This document shows, in pieces, positions 8,103 to 16,752 of a stretch of DNA of 64,000 nucleotides. Each line of letters begins with the position of its first letter. Within the stretch, counting starts at the first letter, position 1. The notes beneath the pieces were generated by a model. The model saw only the letters and a list, made by a program, of their open reading frames with translations. It did not search any database and had not been told where the DNA came from. Position numbers and translations under genes: made by a program. The DNA comes from Marinirhabdus gelatinilytica (lineage in GTDB: Bacteria > Bacteroidota > Bacteroidia > Flavobacteriales > Flavobacteriaceae). Location of the stretch: assembly GCF_003353425.1 (NCBI RefSeq), contig NZ_QRAO01000003.1, forward strand, positions 297,088 through 361,087, written 5' to 3'.

Positions 8103-9809
8103 ATGAAAGTAGCTATTGTTGGCTTTGGCCCCAGGGGTTTGGCTTGTTTGGAAAATTTGGTGCTGGCATCCAGCCAGATAGCCCAATCCAAAAGGGTAAC
8201 TATTGTACTCTTTGAACCCTCTGAAGCTATAGGTACAGGAAAGGCCTGGCGGCTGGACCAACCGGAAACCAATTATATCAATATTTCCAACAGGGCACTG
8301 CTGGATTTGCAAGGAAGGGAAAGGATAGTATGGGAGGGGATGGAGGTTCCTGCGTTTCCTTCGTATGCGAGTTGGTGCTTAGAGAACGATACCATATTTG
8401 ATCCCGATACCGATAAAGACCAATTTCCACCAAGATCGCAAATGGGCACCTATTTACACCATCGTGCCAAGAGTATCTGTAAGGTATTACTAGCTGCCCA
8501 GCGTGCTACCTTAGTGCAACAAGAGGTAAAAAGGTTGTCGTACAACCCCAAAACAGTCACGCTCTATACACAAAACGAGCGCTATACCGTAGATGAGTGC
8601 CTACTTACCTTGGGCCATCTGCCCACTACAAACAGTGACGAAACCAAAAAATTTAAGAGGCACGCCAAAAAAGAGAAGCCTATCTATATACACAACCCCT
8701 ACCAGCATACCCTAGCACATGAGGATTTGGGGGTTCGCAATTTGTTTATAAAGGGATTTGGGCTTACTATGCTAGATGTGATGCGGCAACATACCAATTA
8801 TAAATTTGGAAAGTTCCAACATAAAAAGGGAAGTCATTATCTTACTTTTAAGGCGGCGACGGGCTGTATACGAAAAATAATTCCCTACAGTGACGACGGG
8901 CTGGCTTTGATACCCAAGCCCTATAGCAAAAGTATTGATGCTAAATTTACCCCCAACAAAGAGCAACAGAACCGTTTTGAACTCAATATACGCAACCATC
9001 TCTCCCAACCCAAACAATGCAACGATGCCCGTTTTTTTACAGACGCCTTTGCAACCGTTGCTACCGAGATATATACTGCAATTTGCCAAACTAACTATAC
9101 GCAGGAGGAATTGCAACAAGTTACCGTACAGTTGTTAGAGGCTTCCAGCACCCAACACCCTAGCCTATTGGACACCTCCCTACCGGTAGTGACCTATATA
9201 AAAAAGAGTATCGAAATGGCCATGGGACAAGCCGAACCCACTTTAGACTATACCATTGGGCAGGTATGGCGGCACTTGCAACCCATAATGTACCGCTTGT
9301 TTGCGTTTAGCGGCCTCCCAGGGAAAGTGATAAAAGCCATAGTAGATATAGATGAAGGCACCAAACGCTATTCTTATGGTCCCCCAGTAAAGAGTATGTT
9401 GCAATTACTCGCTCTAGAGGAAGCGGGCATTGTGGACCTGCGCTTTGTGAACGACCCAGAGATTAACTGTATATCCCGTGGATGGCAACTGAAAACCAAC
9501 GACCTCACCGTTACAGCGGGTATGTTATGCAACTCGGTAATGGAGCCGCCTGTGTTACGACAACTGGACCACCCCCTAATTACCAGCTTACAAGAACAAG
9601 GACTGGTACAAGAAGTTTACGAAGGACTGGGCATTGCTACCCGACCGGATGGTACTGCGCGCGCGCCTGCACACCCAGACCATAGGGTGCCCATTGCCGT
9701 GCTTGGCCGAAATGCCAAGGGCAGTGTACTAGGGACCGATGCCATTTTGGAATGCTTTAGTCCCGAGACCAAGGACTGGGCGTTGGGGGCGGCACAAGCT
9801 ATCCACTAA
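8103..9809 (+). CDS. FAD/NAD(P)-binding protein (FAD_NAD_binding_9)
   Basis: A 568-residue probable flavoprotein. The N terminus is a Rossmann dinucleotide site, V-A-I-V-G-F-G-P-R-G-L-A. Internal features fit the stand-alone FAD_NAD_binding_9 family: a long helical insertion and a C-terminal A-P-A-H-P-D-H-R-V-P-I-A. Members are oxidoreductases of unclear substrate, distantly like flavin N-hydroxylases. It stands alone: no partner gene is nearby and it is divergent from the DUF421 gene (130 bases). The start is ATG 8103, five residues before the Rossmann motif. The 255 bases after it (9810-10064) hold no gene that I can support. Confidence 0.8.
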   Translation: MKVAIVGFGPRGLACLENLVLASSQIAQSKRVTIVLFEPSEAIGTGKAWRLDQPETNYINISNRALLDLQGRERIVWEGMEVPAFPSYASWCLENDTIFDPDTDKDQFPPRSQMGTYLHHRAKSICKVLLAAQRATLVQQEVKRLSYNPKTVTLYTQNERYTVDECLLTLGHLPTTNSDETKKFKRHAKKEKPIYIHNPYQHTLAHEDLGVRNLFIKGFGLTMLDVMRQHTNYKFGKFQHKKGSHYLTFKAATGCIRKIIPYSDDGLALIPKPYSKSIDAKFTPNKEQQNRFELNIRNHLSQPKQCNDARFFTDAFATVATEIYTAICQTNYTQEELQQVTVQLLEASSTQHPSLLDTSLPVVTYIKKSIEMAMGQAEPTLDYTIGQVWRHLQPIMYRLFAFSGLPGKVIKAIVDIDEGTKRYSYGPPVKSMLQLLALEEAGIVDLRFVNDPEINCISRGWQLKTNDLTVTAGMLCNSVMEPPVLRQLDHPLITSLQEQGLVQEVYEGLGIATRPDGTARAPAHPDHRVPIAVLGRNAKGSVLGTDAILECFSPETKDWALGAAQAIH

Positions 9810-10053
9810 ATGATGTGTTTGATTTTTACGTTGTTGTGTATTTCTTAAATTTCAGAAATTATTGCTTTTTTACCATATTGTACACTTGGACTCACTTGGA
9901 CTATATATGGAGTAGCTATGGGGGAACTAAGGTAGATTAGAGGTTGAAACCATCAAGAATCAACTAAAGATATATAAGTATATGAAAACCATAACACAAT
10001 GGGGCAGCGATACTTTTTTTATTGCTATCAATAGCATAACATCTTGTAAATTG

Positions 10054-10061
10054 TATCTTTA
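10054..10061 (+). promoter_or_regulatory. -7 element directly before the 147-aa membrane protein
   Basis: TATCTTTA fits TAnnTTTG with one change and ends only three bases before the ATG at 10065, so the transcript should be leaderless or nearly so. I see no convincing -33 element. Confidence 0.45.
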
Positions 10062-10064
10062 ACT

Positions 10065-10508
10065 ATGACATTGACCTTACTACTTGCTTGGCTTATTGCA
10101 ACTAGCTGTATGACCGGATTCAGTTATTTATTCTCTACGATACTGGGAGAGAATTTTAAGGAGCCCCAATTACTAACCGATCTATTGGGTGAAATTGCTG
10201 GGCGCAAGCTCTCGGTATGGGTGGGATGGGTCGTGCACTACCTCACTGGTATCATGTTCCTGGGTATGCTAATAGGATTGTATTCGATTACGGGGGTGGA
10301 GGTCTCCATAGTTTGGGGGATTGTTTTTGGGATGGTGATGGGTGGTATAGGCATCCTTATGTGGAAGGTGCTCTACAAAGTTGCACAGGAAGATCCGCCC
10401 ACGAATACCCGATTGTTCCATTTGCAACTTATTATTGCGCATGTGTTCTTTGGGATGGCAGCGATTGCCATAGAAAAAGTATGTATGCCCTATCTAGGGA
10501 GTTTGTAA
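10065..10508 (+). CDS. Small four-helix membrane protein, unknown
   Basis: A 147-residue integral membrane protein with four hydrophobic segments (about 1-25, 48-72, 78-100, 118-140). It has no motif I can tie to an activity. The segments are rich in G and M, and the loops are short with one charged stretch (K-V-A-Q-E-D-P-P-T-N-T-R). The start is ATG 10065, directly after a -7-like element. It converges on the SDR gene with 15 bases between stops. Similar small membrane proteins are frequent in Flavobacteriaceae, but I do not recognise a named family. Confidence 0.7.
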   Translation: MTLTLLLAWLIATSCMTGFSYLFSTILGENFKEPQLLTDLLGEIAGRKLSVWVGWVVHYLTGIMFLGMLIGLYSITGVEVSIVWGIVFGMVMGGIGILMWKVLYKVAQEDPPTNTRLFHLQLIIAHVFFGMAAIAIEKVCMPYLGSL

Positions 10509-10523
10509 CCTTTTTTTAACCTG

Positions 10524-11372
10524 CTAGGCACCCACTACCTCACCCCCATTGACATGGATGAATTGTCCCGTGATATAACTAGCGTCCCTTGAAGCCAAGA
10601 ATACATAGGCGGGACCCACCTCGCTTGGCTGTCCTGCCCGTCCCAGCGGGGTGTCCTGACCAAAATCTGAAATGTTGTTAAAGGTAGCAGGAATCAAGGG
10701 GGTCCAGATTGGACCTGGGGCCACTCCATTAACCCGTATGTTCTTTTTTGCCAATTGCTTGGCTAGCGACCGTGTAAAACTAACTATCGCTCCCTTGGTA
10801 CTCGCGTAATCCACAAGATGGTCGCTACCCCTATACGCAGTAACGGAACTGGTGTTTATAATACAATCGCCAGATTGGAGATGTTCCATCGCAATTTTTG
10901 ACAGGTAGAAGTATGGGTAGATATTTGTTTTGTAAGTAGTATCGAAATCTTCCAGCGAAATGTCCTTTAGGGTATCCTTGGGGAACTGTACCGCGGCATT
11001 GATTACCAAAACGTTCAGTGCACCAAAGTGGTCTATACACTTTTTTAGAGTAGCCTCGCACTGGGAAGGTTCCTTTACATCTGCCTGGATGAGCAGACAT
11101 TGCTGCTCTTCTTTCTCTACCAACTTCTTGGTTTGCTGTGCATCTTTTTCTTCGGACAGGTACACAATGGCCACATTGGCACCCTCGCGTGCAAAATGTA
11201 CTGCAACACTACGCCCTATGCCACTGTCGCCACCAGTAATAAGGGCAATCTTGCCAGCTAGTTTGCCACTTCCTTTATAGTCGTCCCTAATTACTTCGGG
11301 TTCGGGATTCATCTTGTTCTGTCTTCCTGGCTGATCTTGGTTCTGTTCTGGGAATTCGGTGGGTTTGCTCAT
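10524..11372 (-). CDS. SDR oxidoreductase, GSP39/YghA-like
   Basis: A 282-residue NAD(P)-dependent short-chain dehydrogenase. After a hydrophilic N-terminal extension of about 45 residues (rich in P, Q, N and E) comes the cofactor loop T-G-G-D-S-G-I-G. It is followed by N-A-A-V, the catalytic Ser in N-T-S-S-V, Tyr/Lys in Y-A-S-T-K and P-G-P-I-W-T-P. The extension and G-G-D-S-G-I-G variant are typical of general stress protein 39 (YdaD) and YghA, which reduce small aldehydes or ketones. This supports a stress role for the surrounding genes. Start ATG 11372. Confidence 0.9.
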   Translation of the reverse strand: MSKPTEFPEQNQDQPGRQNKMNPEPEVIRDDYKGSGKLAGKIALITGGDSGIGRSVAVHFAREGANVAIVYLSEEKDAQQTKKLVEKEEQQCLLIQADVKEPSQCEATLKKCIDHFGALNVLVINAAVQFPKDTLKDISLEDFDTTYKTNIYPYFYLSKIAMEHLQSGDCIINTSSVTAYRGSDHLVDYASTKGAIVSFTRSLAKQLAKKNIRVNGVAPGPIWTPLIPATFNNISDFGQDTPLGRAGQPSEVGPAYVFLASRDASYITGQFIHVNGGEVVGA

Positions 11373-11449
11373 AGTGGTTTGTTTATATAGTATTCATTAT
11401 TACCTATTATAGCCTAGTTCTCTTACATTCTGATAGGTTCTTGTACCGG

Positions 11450-12031
11450 TTACTCTTTTTCAGTGGTCTGCTCCTCCTCTTCCTCTTCTTCCAATTCTTC
11501 TTTTGAAATCAAGTGGTGGTCTTTCCCCAATCCCACGATATTGATAATATTGCTCACGGTATTATACAGCATTAGGATTACCGTAATAAGTGCACCACTC
11601 AACATAGAAGAAACAATGAGCGTAGACCAATAGATAACATCGTACCAAGTAGTGGGGACATTATCTGTCTCGGTAATGGGAATATTGAAAAGTTGGAACA
11701 AGACCAAGGCACATACGAACAAAATAGTATCGATAGTGGCAATGTTGAGTACCTGCTTATAGTGGGCTTTTTTGAGTTTATTTTTAGTACCGCTACTTAT
11801 CCCCAACAACGTGAGCAAGAGTGCAAGGATCGTGGCCGAAGCCAACACTATGGTATTACACAGCATATTAAGCCCGGGCAGGGAACTGGCAATCAACTTT
11901 TTTGCTTCGTAGCCAGATATTTGACCTATAACAACCACGGCCAGTGTTAAAAATAGGGTTACAATAAGTCCGCCTATAAACGCCCTTTTATTCTTTTGGA
12001 AGATATTTGAAATTTTATTGTTTGATCCCAT
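11450..12031 (-). CDS. Four-helix membrane protein with acidic tail, unknown
   Basis: A 193-residue membrane protein with four hydrophobic segments (about 14-36, 50-75, 95-115, 132-160). A cytoplasmic tail contains an unbroken run of acidic residues (E-E-L-E-E-E-E-E-E-E) after H-H-L-I-S-K. I do not recognise the family. It has the same direction as the SDR gene upstream of it in coordinate (78 bases) and the SemiSWEET (91 bases), so a shared transcript is possible but not shown. Confidence 0.7.
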   Translation of the reverse strand: MGSNNKISNIFQKNKRAFIGGLIVTLFLTLAVVVIGQISGYEAKKLIASSLPGLNMLCNTIVLASATILALLLTLLGISSGTKNKLKKAHYKQVLNIATIDTILFVCALVLFQLFNIPITETDNVPTTWYDVIYWSTLIVSSMLSGALITVILMLYNTVSNIINIVGLGKDHHLISKEELEEEEEEEQTTEKE

Positions 12032-12122
12032 AGTTTTACTGTGTATCCATCATTTTTATTAAAATCCAATATTTTTTGTCTACTTGAGAAAACCCACTGG
12101 ATACGCCTCGTTTAGCCCTTTT

Positions 12123-12401
12123 TTAGTTGCTTGCTTCTTTATCCTTGTTACAGTTCCTTAGATATATAGCCAGCATTAGCCCATTTAACACAAAGGAGAC
12201 CCCATTGGTAAGGATTATAGGCCAGTCAGTTTTTATAATTCCATATACAGTCCATAAGCCCACCCCCAGTAGCAAAATGGACAAAAATACCGGACTGATG
12301 GATTTGACCTCCTGGGTTTTAAGTGCTTTGTAAATTTGGGGTATAATAGCAATGGTGGTAAAAATTCCTGCGAGGGTACCTATAATTTCTGTTATATCCA
12401 T
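12123..12401 (-). CDS. SemiSWEET (PQ-loop) sugar transporter
   Basis: A 92-residue, three-helix protein that would work as a dimer to move a small sugar across the inner membrane. The PQ motif is in helix 1 (A-I-I-P-Q-I-Y-K-A-L-K-T). Helix 2 carries L-G-V-G-L-W-T-V-Y-G, and N-G-V-S-F-V-L-N-G fits helix 3 with the conserved Asn. The length is typical for bacterial SemiSWEETs (85-95). Start ATG 12401. No sugar-catabolic gene lies next to it; its neighbours are stress-type membrane proteins. Confidence 0.9.
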   Translation of the reverse strand: MDITEIIGTLAGIFTTIAIIPQIYKALKTQEVKSISPVFLSILLLGVGLWTVYGIIKTDWPIILTNGVSFVLNGLMLAIYLRNCNKDKEASN

Positions 12402-12654
12402 TATTATCTATTATTGTACACCTATGCGATTAGCAACGGGCATCTTGCTGGCGTTTGCATCGCTTACCATGAGCCACTTTATAAAATTAGAGTATATGCC
12501 CTAGTCCTGGTGTTAAGTTTTTGCTAATACCCATGGCAAAGCAGTATTAAATTTATTATAAATAAAAGTATTGTGTCTTTTAAGGAATGGTTGACGAACA
12601 AGGGATTTTATTTAACACAAAAGGAACTGAATAGTATTGGTAAGTAGTGTTGGG
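12402..12654. other. Non-coding part of the 598-base gap before the two-gene unit
   Basis: No gene or clear signal is seen here. The rest of the gap (to 12999) holds the intergenic repeat at 12655-12870, a small palindrome at 12915-12932 and a weak -7 element. Confidence 0.5.
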
Positions 12655-12870
12655 ATGAGGGAGATTCTTCGGCTGTGCCTGAGAAGGACAATTTGGATTG
12701 TAGACTTACGAATTACGACTTTAGAATGAAGAGAAGGATGTGGGATTCCTCCCTGCGGTTCGGAATGACATTGGGAAGCCACCCTGTCATTCTGAACGGA
12801 GCACAGCGAAGTGAAGAATCTAATTCACGGTTGGAAATGGTATTGCAACTTGAGATACAAAAAGAGATTA
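12655..12870. repeat. Degenerate intergenic repeat, left copy
   Basis: Blocks GAGATTCTTCGGCT (from 12661), CCCTGCGGTTCGGAATGACA, TTGGGAAGC and GAGATACAAAAAGAGATT (12852-12869) recur at 16572-16695, on the far side of the two AT-rich genes. The core forms a hairpin: 13 bases at 12758-12770 pair with 12785-12797 with one G-T mismatch. Phrases like 'cggttcggaatgaca' and 'gagcacagcgaagtgaagaatc' are common in Bacteroidota intergenic repeats. A reading frame across it (12675-12935) is not believed to be a gene. Confidence 0.75.
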
Positions 12871-12914
12871 CTTACCTCTTTATCAAGATAATAATTAAGC
12901 AACCTGAACTAAAT

Positions 12915-12932
12915 ATACCCAGTATTGGGTAT
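12915..12932. promoter_or_regulatory. Palindrome ATACCC-6-GGGTAT upstream of the two-gene unit
   Basis: A perfect 6-bp inverted repeat with a 6-base centre lies 68 bases before the ATG at 13000 and 22 bases before a weak -7 element (TATCTTTA, 12954-12961). It could be an operator or a small hairpin. Only the symmetry is seen; no regulator is known. Confidence 0.3.
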
Positions 12933-12999
12933 TAATTACTAATAAATTTTAGATATCTTTATAATAGCTAACAGATTGATAACCAATACATTTTAAGTT

Positions 13000-15339
13000 A
13001 TGAAAAATAGATACCGTTTGTTAATGGTAGCACTTCTATGCACCATTACAGTACTCGCACAGCGTAATGCTCCAGTAGCTGGACATGCAGCACAACTTAC
13101 AAATCTCTTAAAGAAAGATTATTCACGCTTAGACCCTGTCACTATAAACATTACTATTAATCAAGACAGGGCAACAGTAATAGGTATAATCAAAAATTAT
13201 ATTAAAGAGGATACTTTACTTTCTAAAGTCAATGTAAAAGAGAAAAAAGATAGTATTGATGATCTCCGATTAGAAATAAAAGCTCAAGAAAATAAAATTA
13301 CCCAACTCACTAGAAAACAAGTTGAAAATAATAAAGATGTCCTTAATCAAATAAAAGAAGAAAGAGATAGTCTATTAACAAACCTTAATTTAATTGATTC
13401 CTTACTATGGGATATCCATAAAACTGAAATGGTAAAACTACAAGCTATTTTTAAGGACAATCCCTACCTTGTACATCTTATCGAGCTATTTATAAAAAAA
13501 TACAATAATATAGCCTCTAAAAAGCTAGATACTTGGGCGAAAGAAAACAGCTTTGCAAGTATCCCAAAAAATTTATCCTTTTTGACGGGCGACCTGGCCT
13601 TTGGGACTCTAATAGACGGTATGAGCAAATTTCTAATAAAAAGGGCAAAGGAAGAGTTAACCGTTTACATTCTAGAAGAAACAGAAAAAAAACTGAGTGC
13701 GGCAGAAAGAGACACCCTTAACATACTTAATGAACTTATGCTCGTTATGCCAAAAACCTCCGAGTATCTAAAAAATTTCCAACCAGATGTTTATAGCCAA
13801 GAAACCTTGAATGATGTTAAACAATATGTTAATGCAGATATAGAACAACTACTTCACAATATTCCCAGGCTCGAAGAAAGCTTAAGATTTAAAGGAATAA
13901 TTAATGGCAATGAGAGCCTGAAGATTTGTTTTCAGGCACTGAGATTAATACCTCAACTTTCCAAGGTTGAGCATCCTATAGACTATTACGAAATTCTCAA
14001 AAACAACCTATTGTTAAGCGAGTACCAAATAGACCGAGAAATAGTAGATATATTGGAAACAGCCGCCATGCTAACCTATAGCCTTACAGCTATAGATGGA
14101 AACCAAACTAAATTAGTCACCACAAAATTTATAACCACTTACAGCCAAGAGGAACATTTTTTAATGGGATATATAGGCTTGTTAAACCAACAACATCTTA
14201 AATATTTTAACATAGAATATAAAAATAGTGTCAAGGAAATTATGGACACCATTCCTCCCAATAAATTGGAAGAAAAGAAAATTGAGATACAAAATATTGT
14301 ACGAACAATATTTAAGATTGTTGAGAATGCTGAACGTTTATATCAAAACGCTTCAGAAATTAAACAAAAAAGTGAAGAGAGCGAAGAGCAAATATCGCCA
14401 GAGGTTGTATATCAATATATAGAAGATTTTTTAGTAATGTTTGAAGATGCAAAAAAAGCAAGCATCTACCTCATAGAAATAAAAAACGGTAGAGTAGCTT
14501 CTATATATCAAAATTCATTTTCAAATTTTTTCAAAACAGCTCGCATAACCAATGAGATTGCACTAGACCTACAAAGAAAAAGGTATGCCAAAGCAATAAT
14601 ATCTGCTATTAAAATACCTCTTTCCTTAAATAATAGTAATAATGAAAATATAAGAGGTTACGAAACAACCTATAAGCTTATAAACTTTTACGATGATCTT
14701 GCCAACGCCACCGACGCCGAAAGTGCCGAAAAGGCCATAGAAGCCTTTGTATTGCCAAGAGGTAGCTATAAAATGAAAAGAAAATTTATTACACCAATAA
14801 TGCTTAATGCCTATCCTGGTTTTTTAGGTGGAATAGAATTAAGTAATGTAGAGAACAATAAAACTTCTGGTTATGTAGGTATTACTGCCCCAGTTGGTAT
14901 CTCGCTTGGTCTAGGAAAATTTGGACTGTTTACAAGTATAATAGACATTGCAGCACCAACCAGACTAAGATTGGACAGCAGTAAGGATACAAAAACACTC
15001 TCAGACTATACATTTAATAACATTTTTGCACCTGGATTATATTTCACATACTCTTTTGGCAATTCTCCTTTAGTATTATATGTAGGAGCACAATACGGCC
15101 CTGAGCTGGGTTTTACTGAGGATTTAAATGGCAATATTGCCACTACCAATACCGAAGTATTTCGCATTGGCGCTGGAGTTACTGTAGACATTCCCTTGCT
15201 TACACTCTATAGAAAACCAAAGCAATTTAAAACCCTTAAAGCAAATAGTAATAAGGAACAATTAAGAATATTAAGAAAAGAAAAGAAAAGGATTGAAAAA
15301 AGTATAGAAAGGTTGAAGGATGAAACTCAAAAAAATTAA
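13000..15339 (+). CDS. Large secreted protein, coiled coil plus beta-rich C terminus; partner of protease
   Basis: A 779-residue protein of unknown function. A signal peptide is clear (M-K-N-R-Y-R then a hydrophobic run ending V-L-A-Q, cleavage near residue 21). Residues about 75-135 are a charged heptad-like coiled coil (D-S-I-D-D-L-R-L-E-I, E-E-R-D-S-L-L-T-N-L). A long helical region follows, with F-G-T-L-I-D-G-M-S-K-F-L-I-K-R-A-K-E-E-L, a phrase I associate with uncharacterised large Bacteroidota proteins. Residues about 610-735 turn G/Y/T-rich with alternating strands (Y-P-G-F-L-G-G-I-E-L, G-I-T-A-P-V-G-I-S-L-G-L, A-P-G-L-Y-F-T-Y-S-F), like part of an outer-membrane beta domain. The tail is basic and helical. 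It is AT-rich compared with its surroundings. The protease gene starts three bases after its stop, so the two are one operon. Confidence 0.75.
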   Translation: MKNRYRLLMVALLCTITVLAQRNAPVAGHAAQLTNLLKKDYSRLDPVTINITINQDRATVIGIIKNYIKEDTLLSKVNVKEKKDSIDDLRLEIKAQENKITQLTRKQVENNKDVLNQIKEERDSLLTNLNLIDSLLWDIHKTEMVKLQAIFKDNPYLVHLIELFIKKYNNIASKKLDTWAKENSFASIPKNLSFLTGDLAFGTLIDGMSKFLIKRAKEELTVYILEETEKKLSAAERDTLNILNELMLVMPKTSEYLKNFQPDVYSQETLNDVKQYVNADIEQLLHNIPRLEESLRFKGIINGNESLKICFQALRLIPQLSKVEHPIDYYEILKNNLLLSEYQIDREIVDILETAAMLTYSLTAIDGNQTKLVTTKFITTYSQEEHFLMGYIGLLNQQHLKYFNIEYKNSVKEIMDTIPPNKLEEKKIEIQNIVRTIFKIVENAERLYQNASEIKQKSEESEEQISPEVVYQYIEDFLVMFEDAKKASIYLIEIKNGRVASIYQNSFSNFFKTARITNEIALDLQRKRYAKAIISAIKIPLSLNNSNNENIRGYETTYKLINFYDDLANATDAESAEKAIEAFVLPRGSYKMKRKFITPIMLNAYPGFLGGIELSNVENNKTSGYVGITAPVGISLGLGKFGLFTSIIDIAAPTRLRLDSSKDTKTLSDYTFNNIFAPGLYFTYSFGNSPLVLYVGAQYGPELGFTEDLNGNIATTNTEVFRIGAGVTVDIPLLTLYRKPKQFKTLKANSNKEQLRILRKEKKRIEKSIERLKDETQKN

Positions 15340-15342
15340 TTT

Positions 15343-16566
15343 ATGAGGTTAATTTTCAAAACAAGTTTGTGTTTAATATTCCTATTCATTTGTTCTCAAA
15401 CAATGGCACAAATTCATAATGAATTGTACATAGAAGAAATAGAGGAAGAACAAGAAACCTTAAATGAAAAGTATAAAAATGACGATACGCCTCAAGAAGG
15501 ATATGAGCAACAAAAATCTGAACAAATCCTGTACTATGAGCTTGAGTCTAAACAACAAGAAGAATTAAAATACAAAATAAAAAAAATAGAATACTCAGTT
15601 GATGGTGAGGCTATAAAAAATTATTTGAAGCAACAACAGGTTGAAATTCCAGCGATAATTCAAGATTCCGAGGAAGAAAAAGATTCTACAATTGTTAAGT
15701 CAACAAATGAGGCAGCACAAGAAAATAAGAGAGATAATCATTATAAAAAAGACAATAATGAGCAGAAATCCAGAACACTATTTGGAGTGTCAAGATTCGA
15801 CAGCCGTATTGAGTTTGCTGCTTTAGATGCAAATTATCCAGAAGAAAAGCAAATGTTACTTACAGCAAAATCGGTCGGTATGATCGTTGAAAAAAAACAA
15901 CTTAAAAAAGTTTCCAAAAACTATTACCAGCTAAATACAACAAGAACACTGGCAAACACTTACAACGTATGTCCTGAAACTGCATTTAAAGAACAGCCTA
16001 TTGCAGGTGTAGGCACAGCATTCGTAATTGGTGACAACCAGTTCATTACAGCTAAGCATGTCTTTGAGAAAGACCCAAAAAAATATGCTATTGTATTTGG
16101 CTATAAAGTTTTAAACAAAATAAATACAGTAGAAAATATCATAGCTGAAAGAGATATTTATTTCGTAGAAAAAATTACAAAATCTTCAAATCAACTGGAT
16201 ATTTGTGAGTTTACTACTAACAAGCAATTTTATGGTATTCCACTTTCAATTGAAAAACAAAAGCAAGCAAAATTTAACACATCTGTTTATATGATTGGTC
16301 ACCCATTAGGTTTACCGAAAAAATTAACATTGAAAGCATCAATAAATAAAGCAGATCATCCTCAATACTTCTTAACAACTCTAGATAGCTTTGCCGGTAA
16401 TTCTGGATCGCCTGTTTTTGATAAAACAACTCACAAAGTGATTGGAGTAATGGTCTCAGGAGAACTGGATTTTATTTTTAACGGTACCTGTTACAAAGAA
16501 AAATCCTGTTCCCCACCGTATTGTTTGGGTGAAAAAGTAGTTCGCATCACCTCATTTATAAATTAA
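15343..16566 (+). CDS. Secreted trypsin-like serine protease (S1/Trypsin_2)
   Basis: A 407-residue exported protease. The signal peptide M-R-L-I-F-K plus a hydrophobic run ends T-M-A-Q (cleavage near 23). Residues about 25-150 are highly charged and low in complexity (E/K/Q), probably helical or disordered. The C-terminal domain has the chymotrypsin-fold triad: H239 in T-A-K-H-V-F, D286 in L-D-I-C-E-F, and S354 in G-N-S-G-S-P-V-F. I-G-H-P-L-G-L also fits. Four cysteines near the end (T-C-Y-K, S-C-S, Y-C-L) suggest disulfides and a periplasmic or surface location. It lacks a PDZ domain, unlike DegP. It is coupled to the 779-aa gene upstream, which may be its substrate, inhibitor or anchor (inference). 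The pair is AT-rich and bordered by repeats. Confidence 0.88.
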   Translation: MRLIFKTSLCLIFLFICSQTMAQIHNELYIEEIEEEQETLNEKYKNDDTPQEGYEQQKSEQILYYELESKQQEELKYKIKKIEYSVDGEAIKNYLKQQQVEIPAIIQDSEEEKDSTIVKSTNEAAQENKRDNHYKKDNNEQKSRTLFGVSRFDSRIEFAALDANYPEEKQMLLTAKSVGMIVEKKQLKKVSKNYYQLNTTRTLANTYNVCPETAFKEQPIAGVGTAFVIGDNQFITAKHVFEKDPKKYAIVFGYKVLNKINTVENIIAERDIYFVEKITKSSNQLDICEFTTNKQFYGIPLSIEKQKQAKFNTSVYMIGHPLGLPKKLTLKASINKADHPQYFLTTLDSFAGNSGSPVFDKTTHKVIGVMVSGELDFIFNGTCYKEKSCSPPYCLGEKVVRITSFIN

Positions 16567-16571
16567 CATTA

Positions 16572-16695
16572 CAATCAGAGATACAAAAAGAGATTCTTCG
16601 GCTAACGCCTCAGAATGACATTGTGATTTTGATTGATGATTTGATATGGGGTTTCCCCTGCGGTTTGGAAGGATATTGGGAAGCTCCCTCTTGGC
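16572..16695. repeat. Degenerate intergenic repeat, right copy
   Basis: Shares with 12655-12870 the phrases GAGATACAAAAAGAGATT (18 bases identical), GATTCTTCGGCT, CAGAATGACATTG, CCCTGCGGTT and TTGGGAAGC. The order of the blocks differs between copies, so it is a related rather than a straight copy. It begins five bases after the protease stop codon. Confidence 0.7.
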
Positions 16696-16697
16696 AT

Positions 16698-16730
16698 AAA
16701 AAAACCACCTAATTTATTTAGATGGCCTTT
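16698..16730 (-). terminator. Terminator after the 71-aa gene
   Basis: On the minus strand GCCATCT pairs with AGGTGGT (with G-T pairs), and seven T follow. It lies 23 bases past the stop of the gene at 16753-16968. Confidence 0.55.
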
Positions 16731-16752
16731 GCAAATCAATAGGAACATTTAA

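Noticed and set aside
12675-12935. Open reading frame of 86 codons on the plus strand in the repeat region
   Set aside because: It is made of the degenerate intergenic repeat and its hairpin; it has no coding-like pattern or family signs.
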